Below, piece after piece: positions 25,161-35,271 of a stretch of 64,000 bases of DNA (the first letter of the stretch is position 1; every line of letters starts with the position of its first letter). The stretch is from Streptomyces sp. NBC_01262. Its GTDB lineage: Bacteria > Actinomycetota > Actinomycetes > Streptomycetales > Streptomycetaceae. A program made the translations under genes and the position numbers. The notes beneath the pieces were generated by a model. That model did no database searches. It saw nothing but the letters and a program-made list of their open reading frames with translations, and was not told the origin of the DNA. The stretch is taken from assembly GCF_036226365.1 (NCBI RefSeq), contig NZ_CP108462.1, positions 2,708,501 to 2,772,500 of the forward strand, written 5' to 3'.

Positions 25161-26792
25161 TCAGCCCATGTGCGGGTAGCGGTAGTCCGTCGGCGGGACG
25201 AGGGTCTCCTTGATGGAGCGCGCGGAGGTCCAGCGGGTGAGGTTGGACGCGGCGCCGGCCTTGTCGTTGGTGCCGGAGGCACGGCCGCCGCCGAAGGGCT
25301 GCTGGCCGACGACGGCGCCGGTGGACTTGTCGTTGATGTAGAAGTTGCCGGCGGCGAAGCGCAGCTTGTCCATCGTGTGGGCGGCGGCGGCGCGGTCCTG
25401 GGCGATCACCGATCCGGTGAGGGCGTAGGCGGAGACGGACTCCATCTGGGCGAGCATCTCCTCGTAGCGCTCGTCGTCGTAGACGTGGACGCCGAGGATC
25501 GGGCCGAAGTACTCCTCCCGGAAGATCTCGTTCTCCGGGTCGGTGGAGACGAGCACCGTGGGGCGGACGAAGTAGCCGACGCTGTCGTCGTACGTACCGC
25601 CGGCGACGATCTCGACCGTGGGGTCGGCCTGGGCGCGGTCGATGGCGGCCTTGTTCTTGGCGAAGGCGCGGTCGTCGATGACGGCGCCGATGAAGTTGGA
25701 CAGGTCGGTGACATCGCCCATGGTGAGGCCGTCGACCTCGGCGGCGAAGGCCTCCTTGAAGCCGCCGTCCCAGATGGAGCGCGGGATGTAGGCGCGGGAG
25801 GTGGCGGAGCACTTCTGGCCCTGGTACTCGAACGCGCCGCGGGTGAGGGCGGTCTTGAGGATCGCGGGGTCGGCGGAGGGGTGGGCGACGACGAAGTCCT
25901 TGCCGCCGGTCTCGCCGACGATCCGGGGGTAGCCGCGGTACTTCTCGATGTTGTTGCCGACGGTCTTCCACAGGTACTGGAAGGTGCGGGTCGAGCCGGT
26001 GAAGTGGATGCCGGCCAGGTCGGGGTGTTCGAGGGCGACCTCGGAGACGGCGATGCCGTCGCCGGTGACGAGGTTGATGACGCCCTTGGGCAGCCCGGCC
26101 TCCTCCAGGATGCGCATGAGCAGCACCGCCGAGTGGGTCTGGGTCGGGGAGGGCTTCCAGACCACGACATTGCCCATCAGGGCGGGCGCGGTGGGCAGGT
26201 TGCCGGCGATCGCGGTGAAGTTGAAGGGGGTGATCGCGTAGACGAAACCCTCCAGCGGCCGGTGGTCGCTGCGGTTCCACACGCCCGGGGAGTTGGCCGG
26301 GGGCTGCTCGGCGAGGATCTGGCGGGCGAAGTGGACGTTGAAGCGCCAGAAGTCGACCAGCTCGCAGGGGCTGTCGATCTCGGCCTGCTGGGCGGTCTTG
26401 GACTGGCCGAGCATCGTGGAGGCGGCGACGGTCTCGCGCCACGGGCCGGCCAGCAGTTCGGCGGCGCGCAGGATGATGGCGGCGCGGTCGTCGAAGGCCA
26501 TGGCCCGCCACGCGGGGGCCGCGGCCAGGGCGGCGTCGATCGCGTCCTGGGCGTCGGCGTGGGTGGCGTTGGCGTACGTGCCGAGGACGGCGCCGCGGTT
26601 GTGCGGCTGTACGAGGTCGAAGCGCTCGCCGCCGCCCATGCGGCGCTCGCCGCCGATGGTCATGGGCAGGTCGGCCGGGTTGCCCGCCAGCTCCTTGAGC
26701 TTGGCCTCCAGGCGGGACCGCTCGGGGCTCCCCGGGGCGTAGGAGTGGATCGGCTCGTTGACCGGGGCGGGGACCTGGGTCACAGCGTCCAT
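25161..26792 (-). CDS. pruA: 1-Pyrroline-5-carboxylate dehydrogenase
   Basis: This 543-residue NAD-dependent aldehyde dehydrogenase carries out the second step of proline breakdown, oxidising P5C/glutamate semialdehyde to glutamate. Visible are 'ITPFNFTAIAGNLPTAPALMGN', 'WKPSPTQTHSA', 'FTGSTRTFQ', the general-base Glu in 'VGETGGKDF', the catalytic Cys in 'YQGQKCSATSR', and 'EEYFGPILGVHVYDD'. Its length matches the actinobacterial/eukaryotic P5CDH branch. It lies 43 bp behind the proline dehydrogenase gene, with AGGAGC before its ATG. A 50-bp palindrome ends the unit. Confidence 0.95.
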   Translation of the reverse strand: MDAVTQVPAPVNEPIHSYAPGSPERSRLEAKLKELAGNPADLPMTIGGERRMGGGERFDLVQPHNRGAVLGTYANATHADAQDAIDAALAAAPAWRAMAFDDRAAIILRAAELLAGPWRETVAASTMLGQSKTAQQAEIDSPCELVDFWRFNVHFARQILAEQPPANSPGVWNRSDHRPLEGFVYAITPFNFTAIAGNLPTAPALMGNVVVWKPSPTQTHSAVLLMRILEEAGLPKGVINLVTGDGIAVSEVALEHPDLAGIHFTGSTRTFQYLWKTVGNNIEKYRGYPRIVGETGGKDFVVAHPSADPAILKTALTRGAFEYQGQKCSATSRAYIPRSIWDGGFKEAFAAEVDGLTMGDVTDLSNFIGAVIDDRAFAKNKAAIDRAQADPTVEIVAGGTYDDSVGYFVRPTVLVSTDPENEIFREEYFGPILGVHVYDDERYEEMLAQMESVSAYALTGSVIAQDRAAAAHTMDKLRFAAGNFYINDKSTGAVVGQQPFGGGRASGTNDKAGAASNLTRWTSARSIKETLVPPTDYRYPHMG

Positions 26793-26835
26793 GGAAAACA
26801 GCTCCTTGTGTCCTTTGGGGATCAGCGAGGTGGGA

Positions 26836-27765
26836 TCAGCGGGTGGGGAGGAAGGTCCGCAGGAAGAAGGCGAGGTTCGCCGGACGCTCGGCGAGGCGGC
26901 GCATGAAGTACCCGTACCAGTCTGCTCCGTACGGCACGTAGATGCGGACCCGTTCGCCCTCCTCCGCGAGCCGCCGCTGCTCGGCGGTGCGGATGCCGTA
27001 GAGCATCTGGAATTCGTACGAACCCTGCTTGCGGCCGTCGCGGTGGGCCAGCTCCTGGGTGATGGCGATGAGGCGCGGGTCGTGCGATCCGATCATCGGA
27101 TAGCCGTCACCGGCCATGAGGATCTTCAGGCAGCGGACGTAGGCGAGGTCGACATCCTGCTTGCTCTGGTGGGCGACGCTCGCGGGCTCCTTGTAGGCGC
27201 CCTTGACCAGGCGGACGCGGGAGCCCTCGGTGGCGAGGGCGCGGGCGTCGTCCTCGGTGCGGAAGAGGTACGACTGGAGGACGGCGCCGGTGGCCGGGTG
27301 CCGCTCGCGCAGCTCGGCGAGGATGGCCAGCGTCGAGTCGGCGGTGGTGTGGTCCTCCATGTCGAGGGTGACCGTGGTGCCGGTCTCGGTGGCCAGCTCG
27401 GCGACCCGGCGGACGTTCTCCAGGGCGATGTCGTGGCCGCCGGCCGGCAGCGCCTGGCCGAAGGCGGACAGCTTGACGGAGACCTCGGCGCGGGTGCCCA
27501 GGCCGGTCTCCGCCAGCGCTTCGAGCAGGCGCAGATACGCGTCCCGGGTGGCGGTCGCGGTGGCCTTGTCGGTGACGTCCTCGCCGAGGTGGTCGAGGGT
27601 GACCTGCAGGCCGGAGGCGGTCAGGGCGCGGACGGTCTCCATCGCGGGGTGCAGCTCGTCGCCCGCGACGAAACGGTTCACCACCGGACGGGTGATCGGC
27701 GCCGCGGCGACGATGCGGCGCATGCGGTCGCTGCGCGAGGCGGCGAGCAACACGGGACCCAGCAC
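26836..27765 (-). CDS. Proline dehydrogenase
   Basis: This 309-residue monofunctional FAD-dependent proline dehydrogenase (PutA/PRODH TIM barrel) oxidises proline to pyrroline-5-carboxylate. Motifs are 'LDHLGEDVTDKATA', 'VSVKLSAFGQ', 'VTLDMEDH', 'GAVLQSYLFRTEDD', 'RLVKGAYKEP', 'GSHDPRLI' and the substrate-binding 'YVPYGADWYGYFMRRLAERPAN' in two parts. The GTG start has GGAGGAG upstream. It is first in a two-gene operon with pruA and is divergent from a PucR-type regulator, with a long inverted repeat between them. Confidence 0.95.
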   Translation of the reverse strand: MLGPVLLAASRSDRMRRIVAAAPITRPVVNRFVAGDELHPAMETVRALTASGLQVTLDHLGEDVTDKATATATRDAYLRLLEALAETGLGTRAEVSVKLSAFGQALPAGGHDIALENVRRVAELATETGTTVTLDMEDHTTADSTLAILAELRERHPATGAVLQSYLFRTEDDARALATEGSRVRLVKGAYKEPASVAHQSKQDVDLAYVRCLKILMAGDGYPMIGSHDPRLIAITQELAHRDGRKQGSYEFQMLYGIRTAEQRRLAEEGERVRIYVPYGADWYGYFMRRLAERPANLAFFLRTFLPTR

Positions 27766-27801
27766 GGGCTCCTCCTGGGCGGGGCGTGGAAGGGATTCGC
27801 C

Positions 27802-27834
27802 GTGAATCTATGGTTCACCTACCCCGTGAACCAT
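27802..27834. promoter_or_regulatory. Triple half-site operator for the proline catabolic genes
   Basis: ATGGTTCAC (27810-27818) and GTGAACCAT (27826-27834) are perfect 9-bp arms around CTACCCC. A further GTGAA at 27802-27806 makes a second inverted repeat with the first TTCAC, again with 7 bp between. The evenly spaced half-sites lie between the divergent proline dehydrogenase and pucR genes and probably bind the PucR-type regulator. Confidence 0.6.
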
Positions 27835-27895
27835 CGACAGTTGTCACCCCTTTAGGCCATCCGCTTCATACAAATGTCTGAGGCACAATGGCGGC

Positions 27896-28993
27896 ATGCG
27901 CGCTGACTACCAGGAACTCGTCGACGAGGTCTCATCCCTCCTCGCCGCCCCGGCGACCCTGGAGGACCGCGACTTCCGGCTGATCGCTTTCGGCGCCCAC
28001 GACAGCGACGACGACGGATCCATGGACCCCGTCCGCACCCGCTCGATCCTCACCCGGCGCTCCACCACCGAGGTCCGCGCGTGGTTCGAGCGCTTCGGCA
28101 TCACCCGCGCCGCCGCCCCCGTACGCATCCCCGCCGCGCCGGACGCCGGAGTGGTCCGGCCCCGGCTGTGCCTGCCGGTACGCCACGGGGGCATCGTCCA
28201 CGGCTACGTCTGGCTGCTCGACGACGCCGAGCACACCGGGCCGCAGCTCACCGCCGCAATGGAGGTGGCCGCCCGGATCGGCGCCCTGCTCGCCGCCGAG
28301 GCGCGGGCCGCCACCGACCTCGGACGCGAGCTGCGCACCCTCCTGACCGGCGGCGGCGCCGACCCGCTGCGCGCCCTGCTGGGCCCCGACGCGGAGGAGT
28401 GGCACGCGCTGGTCTGCGTACTGCCCTGGACCGCCGACGAGACCCCGGGCATCCGTACGGTGCCGGGGGCGGCGGCGATCTGCACACTGCCGCAGGGGCC
28501 GGCCCTGGCGGCACTCGTACGGCTGCGCTCCCCCGATGTCCTGACCCCCGCACGGACCGCCGCCGCCCGCCTGCTGGAGTCCGGACCGGCCCCCGGCGCC
28601 GGGCTCAGCGCACCCCGCCGGGGCCTGGACGCGCTGGCCGACGCCTGGCACGAGGCCCAGGCCGCCGCCCGCGCCGCCAAGGCCCGCCCCCAGCTCGGCC
28701 CGGTGGCCGAGTGGTCCACCCTCGGCCCCTACCGCCTCCTCGCCGCCCTCACCACCGCCCCGGACCCGGCCGTACGCCCCCTGCTGGAACCGCAGCACGC
28801 CGAACTCGCCCGCACCGCCGAGGTCTTCCTCGACTGCGCCGGTCAGGCCGGCCGCACCGCCGCCGAACTGGCCATCCACCGCCAGACGCTCTACTACCGG
28901 CTCTCGCGCGTCGAGCAGCTCACCGGCCTCGACCTGGCCAACGGCGAGGACCGGCTGCTGCTGCACATGGCGCTGAAGGCCGCCCGGCTCTGA
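27896..28993 (+). CDS. PucR/PutR-type regulator of proline catabolism
   Basis: This 365-residue PucR-family protein has an N-terminal sensory region of about 140 residues, a GGDEF-like middle and a C-terminal helix-turn-helix of the PucR type ('[29 protein letters not shown]' across about residues 322-350). Members of this group next to proline dehydrogenase act as proline-responsive activators (PruC/PutR type). The ATG at 27896 has GAGG about 12 nt upstream. It is divergent from the operon it probably controls. Its 3' end is 10 bp from the convergent HAAS-domain gene. Confidence 0.88.
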   Translation: MRADYQELVDEVSSLLAAPATLEDRDFRLIAFGAHDSDDDGSMDPVRTRSILTRRSTTEVRAWFERFGITRAAAPVRIPAAPDAGVVRPRLCLPVRHGGIVHGYVWLLDDAEHTGPQLTAAMEVAARIGALLAAEARAATDLGRELRTLLTGGGADPLRALLGPDAEEWHALVCVLPWTADETPGIRTVPGAAAICTLPQGPALAALVRLRSPDVLTPARTAAARLLESGPAPGAGLSAPRRGLDALADAWHEAQAAARAAKARPQLGPVAEWSTLGPYRLLAALTTAPDPAVRPLLEPQHAELARTAEVFLDCAGQAGRTAAELAIHRQTLYYRLSRVEQLTGLDLANGEDRLLLHMALKAARL

Positions 28994-29003
28994 CCCCGTG
29001 GGC

Positions 29004-29633
29004 TCAGCTTTTCGGGCGGGCGCGCCGGATGAGGTGGACCGCGGTGAGGATCGGCACGATCACCATCAGGGCGAACAGGGTGATGCCCAGCGCCGGAGTC
29101 ACTCCCCCGCCGCCGGTGCAGGTCATCACCTCAGGCTGGCCCACCGTCGCCGACTCGCTGGAGCAGCTCTCGGACGAGGCGAACAGCGCGCCGCCCAACG
29201 CGAGGGCCGGGACGACCAGGCCGCCGGGGATCAGCAGCGTGCCCAGCAGTTTGTCGCCGACCGTCCAGCGCCGTGAGGACCACAGCAGGACGAGGCCGAC
29301 CACCCAGCCGATCCCGGCCAGGAATCCGCCGACGAGCAGCAGGACGACGGCGGCGATCTCCATCGACCAGGAGCCGGCCGAAAGCGGCGGGCGCTGCGCC
29401 GGGAGATCGGCCAGCGCCGCGGCGACGATCACCTCGGGGTCGCCGAGCTGGCCGATGATCCGGGTGATGGCCGTGTCGTCGTCCACCTCGGCCTCGGCCC
29501 TGGCGACGGCTATGTGCGAGCGCACACCGGCGAGCAGCTCCTCCCGCCGGTTCACCGGCAGCGCGGCGGCCGCCCGGCCCAGCTCCGCGAGGTACTCCTC
29601 GGCCAGCGCGTTGCTTCTCAGGTCCTTGGTCAT
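29004..29633 (-). CDS. HAAS-domain membrane protein (PadR partner)
   Basis: This 209-residue protein has a cytoplasmic N-terminal HAAS/DUF1700-like domain ('YLAELGRAAAALPVNRREEL' to 'QLGDPEVIVAAAL', about residues 14-85) followed by about four transmembrane segments. Such proteins are regularly encoded with PadR regulators and are thought to transmit a membrane signal. Their biochemical role is not settled. The ATG overlaps the TGA of the upstream padR gene by one base, so translation is coupled. 'CSSESATVGQPEVMTC' in the outer loop holds two cysteines that could form a disulfide. Confidence 0.85.
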   Translation of the reverse strand: MTKDLRSNALAEEYLAELGRAAAALPVNRREELLAGVRSHIAVARAEAEVDDDTAITRIIGQLGDPEVIVAAALADLPAQRPPLSAGSWSMEIAAVVLLLVGGFLAGIGWVVGLVLLWSSRRWTVGDKLLGTLLIPGGLVVPALALGGALFASSESCSSESATVGQPEVMTCTGGGGVTPALGITLFALMVIVPILTAVHLIRRARPKS

Positions 29634-29986
29634 CACGTGGGTTCCCCGTTCTTGGTCAGAAAGTGCAGGACGGCGTCGTTGAATCCGGGCCATGCCGCGG
29701 CGAACTCGTCGAGTGCGCGCGCCCCGGACGGGGTCAGTTCGTAGTACCTGCGCGGCGGGCCGCTGCTGGACTCCTGCCAGGTCGTCTCCACCAGGGCATC
29801 CCTGCGAAGTCTGGACAGCAGCGGGTAGATGGTCCCCTCGCTGGTGACCATGGCTTCCACCTCCCCCAGCTCACGCAGCAGCTCGACGCCGTAGCGCTTG
29901 CGGTCCCGGAGCAGCGCGAGCACGCAGTACTCCAGAACTCCCCGCCGCAGCTGACTCATCGTCTTGCGGGCGTCGCCAGGTTCCAT
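29633..29986 (-). CDS. PadR family transcriptional regulator
   Basis: This 117-residue winged-helix regulator has 'LEYCVLALLRDRKRYGVELLREL' in the first helices, 'GTIYPLLSRLRRDALVETTW' as recognition helix and wing, and 'RRYYELTPSGARAL'. It is typical PadR-s1. It heads a two-gene operon with the HAAS membrane protein and probably represses it. The ATG lacks a ribosome-binding site, but TACCTT ends exactly 7 nt upstream, with TTGAGC 18 bp further, a strong leaderless promoter. An alternative start is ATG 29959. Confidence 0.9.
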   Translation of the reverse strand: MEPGDARKTMSQLRRGVLEYCVLALLRDRKRYGVELLRELGEVEAMVTSEGTIYPLLSRLRRDALVETTWQESSSGPPRRYYELTPSGARALDEFAAAWPGFNDAVLHFLTKNGEPT

Positions 29987-29993
29987 GCGTCAC

Positions 29994-30023
29994 AAGGTAC
30001 CTGCCACAGCCCTGTCCGCTCAA
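29994..30023 (-). promoter_or_regulatory. Leaderless promoter of padR
   Basis: TTGAGC (30023-30018), an 18-bp spacer and TACCTT (29999-29994) end 7 nt before the padR ATG. With no Shine-Dalgarno present, the transcript should begin at or near the start codon. Confidence 0.55.
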
Positions 30024-30043
30024 GTGCCTTCGTGGGAAACCGC

Positions 30044-31630
30044 CTACAGCGGGGCGTCCTTGACCGGGATGCTGTACTCGCCCGGTATGCGCATGCCGGG
30101 AATGGCCTCGTCATCCATACGGACGAGCAGCACGACCCCGTCCCTCGCCCACAGCGTCTCGTAGCCGTGGGCGAGCAGCAGCCGGACCCTGGCCTCCTCC
30201 TGGGACGCCGACCGGAAGGGGAAGGTGCGCCGGCTGGTCTGCAGCAGGACGTAGTCGGCGCCGCGCGGGGTGTCGTCGGCGATGACGGTGTGCGTACGGG
30301 CGGTGAGGTGCGGGGCGGCGTTGTTGTCGGCCTCGACGGTGACGCCGTCGGGTATGCGGGCGGCGGCCTCGACGAGGGCCTGCTCGGGCGCGGTGGGGCG
30401 CCAGTGCGCGGGGTCGGCGAGGCGGGCGAGCCCGAGGGCGAAGCCGAGGGCCAGGCAGGCGGTCACGCTGAGGGTGACCCAGCGGCGGGCGCTGCCGGGG
30501 GCGCGCAGGTGCATTCGGGCCAGGGTCTCGATGGTCGCGACCAGGAGCAGCGGCCAGAGGAAGGCGTCGTAGTGGTGGGACATCGACCAGTGGCTGGGGT
30601 TGTCCGAGAAGAGCCGCTCGGCGAGCAGCGGCAGCGCGCACAGCACGGTGGCCGACCCGAAGGGCAGGAAGAGCAGCGGCAGGAAGAGCCACAGCAGCAG
30701 GGAGACCTTCGCCCAGCTGTCGACGGCGAGGGAGAACGAGGTGACCGGGTCGGTCAGCAGGCGCACACCGACCGCGAGGACGCCGGGGCCCAGCTTGCCG
30801 TAGTTCCAGTAGTAGCCGGGCTCGCCGCCCATCGCCGGGATCAGCCAGCGGATCGCGGCCAGACAGCCGGCCGGGCCGATGACCATCAGGCAGAGCCCGG
30901 TCCAGATGCCGCGCCGCCCGCCCTCCTGGCCGCCGCTGCGCAGGGCGAGTACGAAGCCGTACGCCGCCACCAGCAGCCCGAGGTCCTCCTTGGTGCACAG
31001 CAGCAGGACGGCCGCGAAGACGACGCCGCCGTAGCGGCGGGCCTGGCCGCGCTCCAGCATCAGCAGGGTCAGCGGGACGGCGAAGGCCACCTCGTGGAAG
31101 CCCTCGCGCGAGGCCATGAACAGCGGCCAGCCCAGGGCGTACACGAGCCCCGCGAGGTCGGTGGCGGTGCGGGACGCCTCCGGCGCCGCGTCGGCGAAGC
31201 AGCGGGTGGTGATCCGCCGGACCAGGGGCACCCCGGCGGCGAAGAGCGCGGCCTGGGCGATCAGCAGGACACGGGGGTCGTCCCAGATCCAGTAGAGCGG
31301 CGCGAGCAGGGCGAGGACCGGGGAGAAGTGGTCGCCCAGCAGCGAGAAGGCGGGCGGGAACTCGTGGTGGAAGTTCTTGATCGGCGAGCGCGGTAGATGG
31401 AAGTGCGCGTAACCGCGGATCGCCTGGTCGAAGATCCCGAGGTCGAAGCCGCCGAGCCGGGCGTTCGCCCACTGCTGGAGACCGACCGTCAGCATCGAGA
31501 CGAAGCAGATGAGGACGAGCACGACCGTACGGACGCGCCTGCGTCTGCGGACGCGTATCCGGGTGCGCAGGCTCTCCGATGTCAGGTCGACAAGCCGCTG
31601 CTGCTGCTCCGTGGTCGGTCCCGCCCCCAT
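30044..31630 (-). CDS. DUF2079 polytopic membrane protein
   Basis: This protein of about 528 residues has a basic N-terminus ('RVRRRRRVRTVVLVL'), roughly ten transmembrane segments and the DUF2079 hallmark 'GGFDLGIFDQAIRGYAHFHLPRSPIKNFHHEF' in pieces, with 'GDHFSPVLALLAPLYW' next. The family resembles GT-C type lipid-linked sugar transferases, and the Asp/His-rich first loop fits that, but no activity is established. ATG 31630 has GGGGAG 10 nt upstream. The frame also runs to GTG 31672, and a TAGGGT box there could support a leaderless start at TTG 31663. The gene appears monocistronic. Confidence 0.85.
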   Translation of the reverse strand: MGAGPTTEQQQRLVDLTSESLRTRIRVRRRRRVRTVVLVLICFVSMLTVGLQQWANARLGGFDLGIFDQAIRGYAHFHLPRSPIKNFHHEFPPAFSLLGDHFSPVLALLAPLYWIWDDPRVLLIAQAALFAAGVPLVRRITTRCFADAAPEASRTATDLAGLVYALGWPLFMASREGFHEVAFAVPLTLLMLERGQARRYGGVVFAAVLLLCTKEDLGLLVAAYGFVLALRSGGQEGGRRGIWTGLCLMVIGPAGCLAAIRWLIPAMGGEPGYYWNYGKLGPGVLAVGVRLLTDPVTSFSLAVDSWAKVSLLLWLFLPLLFLPFGSATVLCALPLLAERLFSDNPSHWSMSHHYDAFLWPLLLVATIETLARMHLRAPGSARRWVTLSVTACLALGFALGLARLADPAHWRPTAPEQALVEAAARIPDGVTVEADNNAAPHLTARTHTVIADDTPRGADYVLLQTSRRTFPFRSASQEEARVRLLLAHGYETLWARDGVVLLVRMDDEAIPGMRIPGEYSIPVKDAPL

Positions 31631-31714
31631 GCGTTCCGGTCTCCCCACCGTCCACATCGCCAACCGGCTCACCCTAACCGGCGTTCGCCGAGGTCACAAT
31701 GGAGGTCACAAGGA

Positions 31715-31740
31715 AGGCCCCGGGATTGCTCCCGGGGCCT
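31715..31740 (-). terminator. Terminator after serA
   Basis: AGGCCCCGGGA (31715-31725) and TCCCGGGGCCT (31730-31740) form a perfect 11-bp stem with a 4-nt loop. On the minus strand it is followed by TCCTTGTG, 52 nt past the serA stop. Confidence 0.85.
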
Positions 31741-31768
31741 GCGTTGCGGAAGTGACGCCAGGGCGTCG

Positions 31769-31807
31769 GTCCTCCAGGTCAATCCTCCAGGTCAGTCCTC
31801 CAGATTG
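31769..31807. repeat. Triplicated 13-bp unit at the 3' end of serA
   Basis: GTCCTCCAGGTCA, ATCCTCCAGGTCA and GTCCTCCAGATTG lie head to tail. The third copy encodes the last Leu-Glu-Asp-stop of SerA on the minus strand, and the two others repeat it after the stop. This looks like a local tandem duplication of the gene's end. Confidence 0.7.
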
Positions 31808-33381
31808 ACCGCGCGGGCGAAGCTCGCCCCGATCTCCTCGGCGATGTCGGCCAGGACCTGCGCCGGCACGCTGGAGTCGATGGTCAGCGCGACGAGCGCC
31901 TCGCCGCCGGCCGCCGCGCGGGCGACCTGCATCCCCGCGATGTTGATCCCGGCCTCGCCGAGGATCCGGCCCACCTTGCCGACCACCCCGGGGCGGTCGG
32001 TGTAGCGCAGGAAGGCCATGTGGTCGGCGACCACCAGGTCCACATCGTCCTCACCGACGGCGACGACCTTCTGGATGTGCTTGGGACCGGCCAGCGTGCC
32101 GGAGACCGAGACCTCCGTGCCGTCGGCGAGCAGACCGCGCACCGTCACCAGGTTGCGGTGGTCCGGGGACTCGCTGCTGGTGGTGAGGCGGACCTCGACG
32201 CCGCGCTCCTGCGCGAACAGCGGGGCGTTCACATACGACACCGTCTCGTCGACGACATCCTCGAACACGCCCTTGAGCGCCGACAGCTCCAGCACCTTCA
32301 CATCGTGCTGGGTGATCTCGCCGCGCACCTCGACATCCAGGCGCGCCGCGACCTCGCCCGCCAGCGCGGTGAAGATCCGGCCCAGCTTCTCCGCGAGCGG
32401 CAGGCCCGGCTTGACGTCCTCGGCAATGACGCCGCCCTGGACGTTGACCGCGTCCGGCACGAGCTCGCCGGCCAGCGCGAGGCGTACGGAGCGGGCGACG
32501 GAGATGCCGGCCTTCTCCTGCGCCTCGTCGGTGGACGCGCCCAGGTGCGGGGTCGCCACCACGTTGTCGAACTGGAACAGCGGGGAGTCCGTGCACGGCT
32601 CCTTCGCGTACACGTCCAGGCCCGCGCCCGCGACCCGGCCCTCCTTCAGCGCCGAGGCCAGCGCCTCCTCGTCCACGATCCCGCCGCGCGCGGCGTTGAC
32701 GATGCGGACGGACGGCTTGACCTTGTGCAGCGCGTCCTCGCCGATCAGGCCGACCGTCTCAGGCGTCTTGGGCAGGTGGACGGTGATGAAGTCCGAGACC
32801 TCCAGCAGCTCGTCCAGGCTGACCACCCGCACGCCCATCTGCGCGGCACGCGCGGGCTGGATGTAGGGGTCGTACGCCACGATCTTCATGCCGAAGCCCG
32901 ACATGCGCTGGGCGACCAGCGCGCCGATCCGGCCGAGGCCGACGACGCCGAGGGTCTTCTCGGCCAGTTCGACGCCCGTGTACTTGTTCCGCTTCCATTC
33001 ACCCTGCTTCAGCGCGGAGTTCGCCGGAGCGATGTTGCGCGCAACCGCGATCAGAAGACCGCAGGCCAGCTCGGCGGCGGTCACGATGTTGGAGGTCGGG
33101 GCGTTCACGACCATCACGCCGGCCTTGGTGGCGGCGGACACGTCGACATTGTCCAGGCCCACGCCCGCGCGGGCGACGACCTTCAGTTTCGGGGCGGCGG
33201 CAATCGCCTCGGCGTCGACCTTGGTGGCGCTCCGCACCAGGATCGCGTCGACATCGGTGATCGCGGACAGCAGCTCGGCTCGGTCGGCGCCATTGCAGTG
33301 CCGGATCTCGAAATCCGGTCCCAGCGCGTCGACGGTCGCGGGCGACAGCTCTTCAGCGATGAGTACGACGGGGTTGCTCAC
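31792..33381 (-). CDS. serA: D-3-phosphoglycerate dehydrogenase
   Basis: This 529-residue NAD-dependent enzyme carries out the first step of serine synthesis. The catalytic core has 'VRSATKVDAEAIAAAP', 'GVGLDNVDV', the Rossmann 'LGVVGLGRIGALVAQR', 'VNAARGGIVDEEAL' and 'ATPHLGASTDEAQ' (catalytic His). It continues into the intervening ASB domain and a C-terminal ACT domain ('YTDRPGVVGKVGRILGEAGINIAGMQV' in parts), the long form typical of actinobacteria. GTG 33381 with GAGGA 6 nt upstream is chosen. It lies downstream of ilvC but beyond a strong terminator. Confidence 0.95.
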   Translation of the reverse strand: MSNPVVLIAEELSPATVDALGPDFEIRHCNGADRAELLSAITDVDAILVRSATKVDAEAIAAAPKLKVVARAGVGLDNVDVSAATKAGVMVVNAPTSNIVTAAELACGLLIAVARNIAPANSALKQGEWKRNKYTGVELAEKTLGVVGLGRIGALVAQRMSGFGMKIVAYDPYIQPARAAQMGVRVVSLDELLEVSDFITVHLPKTPETVGLIGEDALHKVKPSVRIVNAARGGIVDEEALASALKEGRVAGAGLDVYAKEPCTDSPLFQFDNVVATPHLGASTDEAQEKAGISVARSVRLALAGELVPDAVNVQGGVIAEDVKPGLPLAEKLGRIFTALAGEVAARLDVEVRGEITQHDVKVLELSALKGVFEDVVDETVSYVNAPLFAQERGVEVRLTTSSESPDHRNLVTVRGLLADGTEVSVSGTLAGPKHIQKVVAVGEDDVDLVVADHMAFLRYTDRPGVVGKVGRILGEAGINIAGMQVARAAAGGEALVALTIDSSVPAQVLADIAEEIGASFARAVNLED

Positions 33382-33580
33382 GTGAGTCCTCACTAGTCCC
33401 TGGCGGACGGCCGCGTCCCGACGGCCGAAGGCGGTGGAGAGGGATGGCATGCCGCGTGGAAGACGCACGACGCTGTGAGCCTGACGCGCTTGTTAAGGGA
33501 GTGTATCGGCGCGACGGACAGGGTCCTGCGCCTTCCTGGAAGGATCACCCTGACGAGGGTGTACGGCGTGGATAAAGCGG

Positions 33581-33632
33581 CGGCTGTGCGACGGTCCGCG
33601 GCCCGGTGGGGCCGCGGACCGTCGCACAGCCG
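33581..33632. terminator. Very long terminator hairpin after ilvC
   Basis: Two perfect 24-bp arms (33581-33604 and 33609-33632) enclose GGTG. The stem begins CGGCTGTGCGACGGTCCGCG and its complement closes 9 nt after the ilvC stop. It is the strongest hairpin in the window and should end the ilvB-ilvN-ilvC transcript. Confidence 0.9.
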
Positions 33633-33641
33633 GAAGAGGGC

Positions 33642-34679
<1,038 letters not shown>

Positions 34680-34716
34680 TTACGTCGCGTGGGCGGCGGG
34701 AAGTCTGACGGTCTCG

Positions 34717-35244
34717 CTATGCGGATCGGTCGAGCGCGCGCAGCGAGCGGTCGGTGATGGAACGGGCACCACGGCCTATGGCGATGGTGCCGGACTGGAC
34801 CAGCTCCTTGATGCCGAAGGGCTCCAGCATCTTGAGCATCGCCTCCAGCTTGTCGGAGCTGCCGGTGGCCTCGATGGTGACGGCCTCCGGGGAGACGTCC
34901 ACCGTCTTGGCGCGGAAGAGCTGGACGATCTCCACGATCTGGGAGCGGGACTCGTTGTCCGCCCGCACCTTCACCAGAACGAGTTCCCGCTGAACGGCGG
35001 AGCCGGATTCCAGCTCGACGATCTTCAGGACGTTGACGAGCTTGTTGAGCTGCTTGGTGACCTGCTCAAGGGGCAGCTCGTCCAGGACGGTCACCACGAT
35101 CGTGATGCGCGAGATCTCGGGGTGCTCGGTGGTGCCGACCGCGAGGGAGTCGATGTTGAAGCCGCGCCGGGAGAACAAGGCGGTGATCCGGGCGAGGACA
35201 CCGGGCTTGTTCTCGACCAGGACGGAGAGGGTGTGCTTGGACAT
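34717..35244 (-). CDS. ilvN: Acetolactate synthase small (regulatory) subunit
   Basis: This 175-residue protein has an N-terminal ACT domain ('LSVLVENKPGVLARITALFSRRGFNIDSL' in two parts) that binds valine for feedback inhibition, and a C-terminal ALS_ss_C domain ('LVLVKVRADNESRSQIVEIV', 'ATGSSDKLEAML', 'ELVQSGTIAIGRG'). It lies 27 bp behind ilvB and partners it. The name ilvH is also used for this gene in Streptomyces. Confidence 0.96.
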   Translation of the reverse strand: MSKHTLSVLVENKPGVLARITALFSRRGFNIDSLAVGTTEHPEISRITIVVTVLDELPLEQVTKQLNKLVNVLKIVELESGSAVQRELVLVKVRADNESRSQIVEIVQLFRAKTVDVSPEAVTIEATGSSDKLEAMLKMLEPFGIKELVQSGTIAIGRGARSITDRSLRALDRSA

Positions 35245-35271
35245 GTCGCGATTACCTGTTCTCTCGGTCGC

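Noticed and set aside
31769-31807. Short tandem repeat as a CRISPR or regulator array
   Set aside because: The units are contiguous without spacers and one copy is coding, so it is a slippage duplication.
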